From: Methylomonas sp.
GTDB taxonomy: Bacteria > Pseudomonadota > Gammaproteobacteria > Methylococcales > Methylomonadaceae
Direction of reading: 5' to 3'
NCBI GenBank assembly: GCA_028688235.1
Contig: JAQTYP010000007.1
Location: forward strand, 1-22,339
DNA length: 22,339 bases
Below are positions 15,882 to 22,339 of the stretch, one piece after another; position 1 is the stretch's first letter, and every line of letters begins with the position of its first letter. Position numbers and translations under genes: made by a program. Under the pieces are notes generated by a model. The model was given only the letters and a program-made list of their open reading frames with translations. It was not told the origin of the DNA and did no database searches.

Positions 15882-16388
15882 ATGTCAACAATTACCTTCC
15901 AAGGCAAACCCATCAACATCTGCGGCGATCTGCCCGCAGTAGGCGGCAAAGCGCCCGAATTCAAACTGACCAACCGCAAAATGCAGGATGTCGGATTGGA
16001 TGCCTTTGCCGGCAAGCGCAAGATCATGAACATCGTGCCCAGTTTGGACACGCCGACATGCGCGACTTCGACCCGAAAATTCAACGAAAAAGCCGCGCAT
16101 CTGAATAATGCCGTGGTATTGACCATCTCCGCCGACCTGCCTTTTGCCCAGGCGCGATTTTGTGAAATCGAAGGCATCAAACACGTCATCGCCCTGTCGA
16201 CTTTCCGCTCCGACTTCGCCCACGATTACGGTGTTGAATTGTTGGACAGTATTTTGGCGGGCCTGACAGCCAGAGCCATCATCGTTATTGACGAAAGCGA
16301 CACCGTCATTTACACCGAACTGGTCAAGGAAATCGCCGACGAGCCGGACTATGCCAGCGCCTTGGCAGCTTTGAACGGCAATGCTTGA
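15882..16388 (+). CDS. tpx: Thiol peroxidase
   Basis: Tpx is an atypical two-cysteine peroxiredoxin that reduces peroxides using thioredoxin. The 168-residue product has the peroxidatic Cys60 in PSLDTPTCATSTR and the resolving Cys94 in ARFC, matching Cys61 and Cys95 of the E. coli enzyme. GGAG precedes the start at 7 bases. It sits alone after der with a 223-base gap, so it is probably transcribed separately. It faces the minus-strand methyltransferase gene across the inverted-repeat element. Confidence 0.97.
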   Translation: MSTITFQGKPINICGDLPAVGGKAPEFKLTNRKMQDVGLDAFAGKRKIMNIVPSLDTPTCATSTRKFNEKAAHLNNAVVLTISADLPFAQARFCEIEGIKHVIALSTFRSDFAHDYGVELLDSILAGLTARAIIVIDESDTVIYTELVKEIADEPDYASALAALNGNA

Positions 16389-16480
16389 TCGGATTCGACC
16401 CACACCCAGGATTTAGCAGTTATAAATTATCAATCTAGTCGTCGCCTCGTTGGTTAAATTTATGGTGTCTCGGGATGTTT

Positions 16481-16652
16481 TTGGGGTTCTTCCGTATTTC
16501 GCGGAGTAACGGGATAAAGAGCCTGATTCCTTTGGAGAAGGCCATGATAATAAATTGATATTTAAGTCATATATTTTATTCAACTAACGTTAAAAGCCAC
16601 TCATATACATCCTTTCCCAGGAGCTACCCCGCGAAATACGGAAGAGCCTAAA
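16481..16652. repeat. MITE-like element: long inverted repeats around a 124-base core
   Basis: A perfect 17-bp inverted repeat (16488-16504 and 16629-16645) starts TCTTCCGTATTTCGCGG on the left. The match continues with a few mismatches on both sides to about 27-28 bp. The 124 bases between the arms are AT-rich and hold no gene. The size and layout resemble a miniature inverted-repeat transposable element. No clear target-site duplication is visible, so the ends are approximate. A terminator is unlikely because the loop is far too large, although the element does lie between convergent genes. Confidence 0.6.
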
Positions 16653-16700
16653 TTAATTCGCTTAAATTGAAAATTACTAGGAGACAGCCGAACGGTTATC

Positions 16701-17696
16701 CTAAGACAGAGACTTCAAACGAACAATACCAGAAAATTTCTCGCTGGATATGTCGAAGAGTTGGTTTCTGGCGTCCTGATATCCTTCCGCATAAAAATCC
16801 ATCAAGTAACGATTTGGCAAATAATGCGACAGATTGATTAAACCATTTGAATCGCTTATACGCTCTTCGTTAAACCTTTGCGGACAAATCATCTTTACAC
16901 CAATAATAGGCTGTTGAGTTAAAGCATCGACAACTTGAATAATAATTTGCCTTTCGAACGAAGTTCTGCTCATGCGTAATGGCAATGCATTTATCAAACG
17001 CCACCAACTCTTTTCGACTAATTTAACGATAGGAGTTACTTGCAATGGCTTGTCGTTAATTTTACGAAGCAATGCAATACCAAAACCATCTTTGGTTTGC
17101 ATTTCAATCAATTCTATATTATGCGGCACATGCTTTGCCTTTAAACAATCAACTAATGCCCTAGGGCCGTCGACCCCGCACATTTCAGGATAAATATCGT
17201 GCAGAATAACAAATCCACCAACTCTAACATCATTATAATAGGTGTTGAAATCTGCAAAAACACCATTAATTGAATGATCACCATCAATATATAATAGATC
17301 TATCTTTTGCTTAATTTGATCAGCAATCGCCGGATAAACCTCAGTAGAATAACCTTTAATAAACTCAACAATCGCACCAACATTCGCTTTGTTTTTGTAA
17401 TATTCTGCAACATCAAAACGATTTTGCATGCCCCGTCCAGCGTCGACATCCCAATCAAATGCGTCTATAGAAATGATTCGGCCAAAACCCAACTCTTTAA
17501 TCGCCTGCGCGAAATGCTGTGTGGAAAAACCAATAAAGCACCCAATTTCGACTATTAGCAAAGGCCGCAACATCTTAGTAAGAGAATAATAAATGTTTGC
17601 CACATCCAAGTTAACCGAAGCAGGATGACAACATGGCAATTCATCCATCTCCTTTATTGTTTCAGTTAAATAAGTATCATTTTTTTTAAAAAACAT
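16701..17696 (-). CDS. SAM-dependent methyltransferase-like protein with a C-terminal beta-sandwich-like domain
   Basis: Residues 20-215 resemble small class I methyltransferases of the Methyltransf_24 type. Motif I is IVEIGCFIGFSTQHF (48-62), with an acidic SIDAF at 76-80. A LLYIDGDHS (134-142) and VILHDIY (163-169) follow, both typical of this family. After a linker, residues 245-331 (starting RQIIIQVVDALTQQPIIGVKM) look like a carboxypeptidase-regulatory or prealbumin-type beta-sandwich module. This module usually occurs in surface or secreted proteins. No signal peptide is seen. The substrate is unknown; sugar methylation in surface polysaccharide work is a guess. Its AT-rich codon use differs from the flanking genes, which suggests transfer. 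Confidence 0.75.
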   Translation of the reverse strand: MFFKKNDTYLTETIKEMDELPCCHPASVNLDVANIYYSLTKMLRPLLIVEIGCFIGFSTQHFAQAIKELGFGRIISIDAFDWDVDAGRGMQNRFDVAEYYKNKANVGAIVEFIKGYSTEVYPAIADQIKQKIDLLYIDGDHSINGVFADFNTYYNDVRVGGFVILHDIYPEMCGVDGPRALVDCLKAKHVPHNIELIEMQTKDGFGIALLRKINDKPLQVTPIVKLVEKSWWRLINALPLRMSRTSFERQIIIQVVDALTQQPIIGVKMICPQRFNEERISDSNGLINLSHYLPNRYLMDFYAEGYQDARNQLFDISSEKFSGIVRLKSLS

Positions 17697-17810
17697 ATCT
17701 CACCATATATTTGTGCAAGGAAAAACAATTCAGAAAGTACTAGACAATACAATTTATAGACTCACCAATATTCTGTGGTTGATCACAACTGGTAACGCAC
17801 TAAGATGCGT

Positions 17811-17892
17811 ATCCGAATAGGTTGTAAAGTCAACGACGAGGCGTAACAGTCGTGACAGATGCGCCTCCTTGCGTCGTCACATCCTATCGGAG
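17811..17892. repeat. Imperfect palindromic repeat
   Basis: The arms TCCGAATAGG (17812-17821) and CCTATCGGA (17883-17891) match apart from one extra base. The inner arms GAGGCG and CGCCTC (17838-17843 and 17862-17867) match perfectly, with an 18-base loop. The middle of the stem pairs only in part. It looks like an extragenic palindromic or hairpin repeat between two minus-strand genes, and is more GC-rich than its surroundings. Confidence 0.45.
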
Positions 17893-17925
17893 TACTGAAA
17901 AATGCCAAGTTAATTACTTATTACC

Positions 17926-19743
17926 TTATCGAGAAATCAACTCAGCACAATTCAATTTATTGCAAATGTGAATATCATTCATATAAAGGGGGGTTAAGTT
18001 TTGAAACGAAGCCAATGAAGTGCCTGTTTGGAGAGCTACACTATATAAACGATATCTAGCAGGATTATGAAATGGAATTTGATTATTGTTGGCGATGGAT
18101 TCCGAGAAAAAGCCACTAATTTCTGACAAGGGAAAACCGCTAACTACCGGTGGTATAGTCAATATATCATCAACCTGATGCCAAGCGAAATCGCCCCCCA
18201 TATAATAATAATGCGTTGATTCGATAGGAACCAATCCACCACCTCCATCTACATTATAAGGCCCCGCAATAGCAAAGTATAAATCGACATTTCCTTCGCC
18301 TTGCAGTCGCGCATGAAATTTAATTGACTCCCCCAGCCCATAAAACATTTTATCCGTGGCGACTTCAAATAAATTATTGTTTGCCTCGGGCATTTGGTAT
18401 TCAGCAAAAAATAATTTTGAATCCCTGGCATCACCCAGCCCCATAAATAATAATTTGCCATTATATATTTTAGCGCGCGCCCTACCTTCCAAAGAAAAAT
18501 TCAGGATAATCTGACGCGTTTCCCAATCGATACCGTCCGGACTAAAATAATACATAACAGTCCCAGCGTTAGCTCCGGCTGATGGCGGGTTCTCACCATC
18601 AATGGGCGCATCCGGAGAATTATCCCATATTCCATGATAGCCGGAGACATCCACTAGTAATTTAGCCCCCATGCCGGCTCTATGGGGGCTTGCTCCGGTA
18701 GTTTTACCTGCAACTGTTTGAATATTCCAAGAGTCATTCTCGAAATAGCCAATAATGTTGCTTGAACCTTGCTGCACGCCTTGTTCATCGGTTTTGTAGC
18801 GAAAATTGGCGACAAACGGCATACCTTGCAGGTCGATAATGAAATCAGTCCAAAATTCATTTTCTGAAATATCGCCACTTCCATCAATTGTGGACACATG
18901 CCAATTGATCAAGTCATCCGAAAATGCATAGCGCAATTGATGCCCTGAGCCAGGCGGGAAATAAACAGGCTTGGATTCAGAGCCGACGGGAGGATTGGTC
19001 GTCGGATAGGTGTTTCTTAAATAAATAGCGTCTTTATTGCCGTAAGAAATATGGTAGCGTTTGCGCTCCTTGTCATAAACAAAAGTCGCTAAACGATAAT
19101 CTATTTCAGATGGGAGATTCAAAATATATTCTCTATCGCTCCAAGTGTTATTACCCTTCGGTACCTGTATTCGCAAGGCCTTAGGAAACGGCAAAGAACG
19201 TAAACTTCCATTCTCGTCGAGAAAATCCTCGTATTCTCTGGCGAATATAGGTAGACCGCTTGCATCCAATTGCATGACCGTATGAAAGCCTCCGGACGAA
19301 ACATTGATTTTTTCGCCAGCATTATTATTAATTACTGTTTGATAGACCAAGCCTTCTTCGTGAGTTATGCCGTTACTATCCGTAAAAGGTCGCCTAACAA
19401 TATAACTTATATGTGACGTTCCATGGCTATAGATAATTGCCGTTGAAATAGAAGCTAATAATCCATTTTCTTCCAATACAACTCTTTCGCTTTCTTGAGG
19501 CCAGTTTTCGCCTATTCTTTTTTGAGTATAAATAATCTGCGTCCGCTCTTCCCCCTGCACGGGTTTCGCATAAACGACATGAATAGTTCCATCTTCGCCA
19601 ACATCGAAATCATATGAATAGATTCTTCTGGTAAAAGGCTCTTCGGAATCGGTTAGGACCTCTTGACTCAATAGCGACAACTCCGCATAAGCTGTTAATA
19701 CGCAGAAAAAACAACCAACCAAAATTAACAATATTTTTTTCAT
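17926..19743 (-). CDS. Secreted beta-propeller-like protein of unknown function
   Basis: The start at 19743 gives a clear signal peptide (MKKILLILVGCFFCVLTAYA, cut after Ala20) and a 605-residue precursor. A longer in-frame start at 19797 would bury the signal peptide and is unlikely. The middle (about 40-450) has repeated blade-like units with patterns such as FDVGEDGTIHVVYAK and DYRLATFVYD, recalling sialidase-like or BNR-type propellers, but without a countable Asp-box set. Residues from about 455 form a separate C-terminal domain starting NNLFEVATDKMFYGLGESIKF and including NVDLYFAIAGPYN. Two cysteines lie near the end. No enzyme motif is recognised. Codon use is AT-rich, as in its neighbour, and the two may have been transferred together. 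Confidence 0.75.
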   Translation of the reverse strand: MKKILLILVGCFFCVLTAYAELSLLSQEVLTDSEEPFTRRIYSYDFDVGEDGTIHVVYAKPVQGEERTQIIYTQKRIGENWPQESERVVLEENGLLASISTAIIYSHGTSHISYIVRRPFTDSNGITHEEGLVYQTVINNNAGEKINVSSGGFHTVMQLDASGLPIFAREYEDFLDENGSLRSLPFPKALRIQVPKGNNTWSDREYILNLPSEIDYRLATFVYDKERKRYHISYGNKDAIYLRNTYPTTNPPVGSESKPVYFPPGSGHQLRYAFSDDLINWHVSTIDGSGDISENEFWTDFIIDLQGMPFVANFRYKTDEQGVQQGSSNIIGYFENDSWNIQTVAGKTTGASPHRAGMGAKLLVDVSGYHGIWDNSPDAPIDGENPPSAGANAGTVMYYFSPDGIDWETRQIILNFSLEGRARAKIYNGKLLFMGLGDARDSKLFFAEYQMPEANNNLFEVATDKMFYGLGESIKFHARLQGEGNVDLYFAIAGPYNVDGGGGLVPIESTHYYYMGGDFAWHQVDDILTIPPVVSGFPLSEISGFFSESIANNNQIPFHNPARYRLYSVALQTGTSLASFQNLTPLYMNDIHICNKLNCAELISR

Positions 19744-19797
19744 AGTAATTACTGGGCTTAAATACAAATTAAACACATAATAAAGACGACCACCCAC

Positions 19798-20416
19798 TTA
19801 GATCCATAAACCCAAAACGCCAGCCACACTGTCCTGTATCATAAGCAGGGGAACCAAGGCTATAAGACGAAACAACGCAAAGAATCTGTGCAACGATCTT
19901 CTCGATTTTCAATGAACTGTTTTATAATATCAAGAAATTGACTTGCCAAATGACATATTCACTTGAAATGGGATGCGTATTCTAGGCTGAATTGAGTCCA
20001 AAAAATCCAAAGTTGGGATCATGGGGAGATAATCGTGACCCTAAAATGCTCTAAAATCAAAACGCCTATCGGATACCGAATGTTGCCTTCTCGGTTTCCT
20101 GATCATTTTACCCCCATTTCTTTTTCCTTGCGGACGATCAAATGTTGTAAGCCCTCACTTACCGGGCATTCCAATTTTGGCTCCCTAGGATTTGCCGTGG
20201 TATTTGACGAAATCAGCCTCAAGTTGAAATCTAAATGGTTGCATGAGTTTTTAAATTTCATGCATTTCAACATCTTACAAACACATCGCTTACCTCAATC
20301 AACTTGCATATGGTATCGATTGGCTATTACCATGAAAAATCTAGGAGAACCTAAATTTTCGGTTCCAGCTCCAAGACTTCCTATCAACGCTTTCATGCCG
20401 GAATTTCAGGTAACTT
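19798..20416. other. AT-rich intergenic stretch without a supported gene
   Basis: About 620 bases separate the divergent secreted-protein gene and the PaaK-like gene. A plus-strand frame from GTG 20035 to 20448 (137 codons) overlaps the next gene's start, has no ribosome site and shows no recognisable family pattern, so I do not call it. The stretch could hold regulatory sequence or remnants of a decayed gene. Reading the minus strand by eye, I found short open stretches broken by stops and no recognisable transposase. Confidence 0.45.
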
Positions 20417-21934
20417 ATGAACCATTCACCTCCAACCTCCAGCGATGATCCATTAGACCGTTTTAATCGAACACCCTTGAATCGATTATTATCCGGACAA
20501 GACGCGTCCGATCCGCGGCAAAACCTGCTGGATTTATTTAAGCGGTGTGCGGAACGGGTACCGGCCTACCGGCATTTTTTACAAACGCATCGGATCGATC
20601 CGGGCAATATCGATACCTACCAGGACTTCCAGTCGCTACCGCTGATCGACAAGGCCAATTACATGCAAGTCTATCCGTTGCCTGAGCGTTGTTTCGATGG
20701 CAGCCTGCTCGGAGCGGACAGAGTAGCCGTATCCTCCGGCTCGACGGGGCAACCCACGTTCTGGCCCCGTTCCGCAGCCTACGAATTGGACGTGGCGGTG
20801 CGCTTCGAGCAGGTATTCGCCGACAGCTTCCAAACCGACAAACGCCCTACGTTGGCAGTGATCTGCTTTGCGCTGGGCAACTGGGTAGGCGGCCTGTTTA
20901 CGACCTCATGCTGCTGGCATCTAGCCCGTAAGGGTTACCCCTTGATGGTGTCCACGCCCGGCAACAACAAGGCCGAGATTTTCAGAGTCGTGCGCGAACT
21001 GGCACCGCATTTCGAACAAACCGTGCTACTGGGTTATCCGCCTTTCGTCAAGGATGTCATCGACGGCGGCAGCGCCGAAGGGATAGCCTGGGAAAATTAC
21101 AATACCAAAATGGTGTTTGCCGGCGAGGTATTCAGTGAAGAGTGGCGCGATTTGCTTGCTGAGCGCATAGGCTCGACCACCCCCTGTTTCGATTCGGCTT
21201 CGCTTTACGGTACCGCCGACGGCGGCGTACTGGGCAACGAAACCCCTTTGAGCATTTCCATTCGCCGTTGGCTGGCAAGCCACCCGGAGGCCGCGCGGAA
21301 ACTGTTCGGCGAATCGCGCCTGCCGACGCTGGTGCAATACGATCCCCGTAGTCGATTCTTCGAAGTTCACGATAATACGCTGGTGGTATCGGCCGAAAAC
21401 TCGGTGCCGTTGATCCGTTATCACATCGCCGACAAAGGCGGCCTACTAAGTTACGCACAGATGTGGCAGTTTCTAAACGACCACGGCATTCATTCCGAAA
21501 CCGACTTGGACCTGCCGATAGAATTCAAGCCAAGACACATGCCTTTTGTCTTCGTATTCGGCCGGGCGGATTTCACGGTCTCCTATTACGGCGCGAATAT
21601 TTATCCGGAGAACGTTACGGTAGGGCTGGAACAGCCGGAGATTGCGCGTTGGGTCAGCGGTAAATTCGTACTCGACACCTTGGAAACAGCAAGCGGCGAC
21701 AAAATACTGCATATTGCCGTGGAATTATTACCCGGCACTGACGAAACGGCAGGCATGGTAACCATGATTGCCGAGTCTATCAAAAATCAGTTATTACGCC
21801 TAAACAGCGAATTTGCGAACTACACTCCCACCGAACGCCAACTGCCACGGGTAACGCTGCACGCCTTCGGCGATCCGGAATATTTTCCCGCCGGAGTCAA
21901 GCATCGTTATACCCGGCGCCGACCGGAAGAATAA
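20417..21934 (+). CDS. PaaK-like adenylate-forming enzyme
   Basis: This is a 505-residue member of the phenylacetate-CoA ligase (PaaK) branch of the ANL superfamily, which activates a carboxylate as an acyl-adenylate and usually transfers it to CoA. The phosphate loop is SSGSTGQP (106-113). A SLYGTADGG segment in the middle fits the family's adenine-binding region, and VFGRADFTVSYYGANIYPENV fits the hinge toward the C-terminal domain. The C-terminal catalytic lysine is not identified with confidence. The start has a weak CAGG-type ribosome site about 8 bases upstream. The substrate cannot be read from the sequence. fabV lies 183 bases downstream on the same strand, so a link to fatty-acid metabolism is possible but unproven. 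Confidence 0.82.
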   Translation: MNHSPPTSSDDPLDRFNRTPLNRLLSGQDASDPRQNLLDLFKRCAERVPAYRHFLQTHRIDPGNIDTYQDFQSLPLIDKANYMQVYPLPERCFDGSLLGADRVAVSSGSTGQPTFWPRSAAYELDVAVRFEQVFADSFQTDKRPTLAVICFALGNWVGGLFTTSCCWHLARKGYPLMVSTPGNNKAEIFRVVRELAPHFEQTVLLGYPPFVKDVIDGGSAEGIAWENYNTKMVFAGEVFSEEWRDLLAERIGSTTPCFDSASLYGTADGGVLGNETPLSISIRRWLASHPEAARKLFGESRLPTLVQYDPRSRFFEVHDNTLVVSAENSVPLIRYHIADKGGLLSYAQMWQFLNDHGIHSETDLDLPIEFKPRHMPFVFVFGRADFTVSYYGANIYPENVTVGLEQPEIARWVSGKFVLDTLETASGDKILHIAVELLPGTDETAGMVTMIAESIKNQLLRLNSEFANYTPTERQLPRVTLHAFGDPEYFPAGVKHRYTRRRPEE

Positions 21935-22018
21935 CGCTGCATGACCTATGCAGCACGGAGACATTGTCGATTTCTGAAGGCCGGCGCCGGTTTCGCAAGG
22001 AATCGATATTACTTCCTG

Positions 22019-22050
22019 TTGGGTCAAAGGATGCGATAAACTTTAAAGTT
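22019..22050 (+). promoter_or_regulatory. Weak candidate promoter and 12-bp palindrome upstream of fabV
   Basis: AACTTTAAAGTT (22039-22050) is a perfect 12-bp palindrome. It overlaps a weak -10 candidate TTTAAA (22042-22047), which lies 17 bases from TTGGGT (22019-22024, 3 of 6 to consensus). This could be an operator over the promoter, but AT-rich palindromes occur by chance. A second perfect 10-bp palindrome, CCGGCGCCGG, is at 21981-21990. Confidence 0.25.
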
Positions 22051-22116
22051 AACAATAAAGAAGGCTGCCAGATCAGTCCGTCACTCATTTTTCAAAGCTT
22101 TGATTTGAGGAGCAAC

Positions 22117-22339
22117 ATGATTATCAAACCTCGCGTACGCGGTTTTATGTGCGTCACCACCCATCCCGTCGGCTGCGAAGCCAATGTCAAAGAGCAGATC
22201 GACTATGTCAAAAGTTTCGGCTCCGTCGCCAACGGCCCGAAAAACGTCCTGATTTTGGGCGCATCCACAGGCTATGGACTGGCTTCACGTATCGTCGCGG
22301 CTTTCGGCTCGGGCGCCAAGACCTTAGGTGTCTTCTTCG
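22117..22339 (+). CDS. fabV: Enoyl-ACP reductase FabV (partial, N-terminal part)
   Basis: FabV is the NADH-dependent enoyl-ACP/enoyl-CoA reductase that completes each fatty-acid elongation cycle in many gammaproteobacteria and is naturally resistant to triclosan. The first 74 residues are present. They match the family start: MIIKPRVRGFMCVTTHPVGC, then VKEQIDYVKSFG, and a nucleotide-binding segment GASTGYGLASRI. A GAGGAG ribosome site sits 4 bases before the ATG. The catalytic tyrosine and lysine lie beyond the right edge. Confidence 0.95.
   Translation, partial: MIIKPRVRGFMCVTTHPVGCEANVKEQIDYVKSFGSVANGPKNVLILGASTGYGLASRIVAAFGSGAKTLGVFF

Noticed and set aside
16488..16645. Reading the inverted repeats between tpx and the methyltransferase gene as a bidirectional terminator
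   Set aside because: The arms are 124 bases apart, far beyond the loop size of a working terminator hairpin.
16400..20416. A CRISPR array, phage genes or an intact insertion sequence in the AT-rich segment
   Set aside because: I see no regularly spaced repeats, no integrase or transposase frame, and no structural phage protein.
20035..20448. A 137-codon frame starting with GTG upstream of the PaaK-like gene
   Set aside because: It has no ribosome site, overlaps the next gene's start, and its residues show no recognisable family pattern or periodicity.

Overview
The window looks like a chromosomal segment of a gammaproteobacterium. A methylotroph or methanotroph of the Methylococcales type is my guess from overall protein resemblance, but no methane- or methanol-oxidation gene lies in the window. 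Most of it is densely packed housekeeping DNA of moderate GC. About 4 kb (16.4-20.4 kb) is visibly AT-richer and looks acquired.

Bases 1-3667 (minus strand) read hisC, then petA-petB-petC, the three subunits of the cytochrome bc1 complex. The petC gene runs off the left edge. A candidate promoter and a perfect 7-1-7 palindrome lie just upstream of petA. Bases 3668-4769 hold one small protein gene of uncertain function and about 500 bases with no gene I can support. Bases 4770-6303 (plus strand) are a compact operon: queF (queuosine precursor reductase), a stand-alone FlhB C-terminal-like domain and psd (phosphatidylserine decarboxylase). Bases 6427-8697 carry yajC-secD of the Sec translocon, without an adjacent secF. 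Bases 8751-15658 hold ndk-rlmN-pilW-hisS-yfgM-bamB-der. This is the classic gammaproteobacterial order, except that rodZ and ispG, normally between pilW and hisS, are absent. A tpx thiol peroxidase follows.

Bases 16.4-20.4 kb form the accessory segment. It has a MITE-like pair of inverted repeats at its left edge, a SAM-methyltransferase-like protein with an added C-terminal beta-sandwich-like domain, a second palindromic repeat, a secreted beta-propeller-like protein and about 600 bases without a convincing gene. Bases 20417-22339 return to the local composition with a PaaK-like adenylate-forming enzyme and the start of fabV, which runs off the right edge.

The housekeeping genes serve respiration (bc1), envelope biogenesis (SecD/YajC, YfgM, BamB, Psd, FabV, PilW), translation and RNA modification (HisS, RlmN, QueF, Der) and peroxide defence (Tpx). 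I see no CRISPR array, rRNA, tRNA or complete insertion sequence. No clearly new multi-gene system is evident; the most unusual parts are the accessory segment and its repeats.
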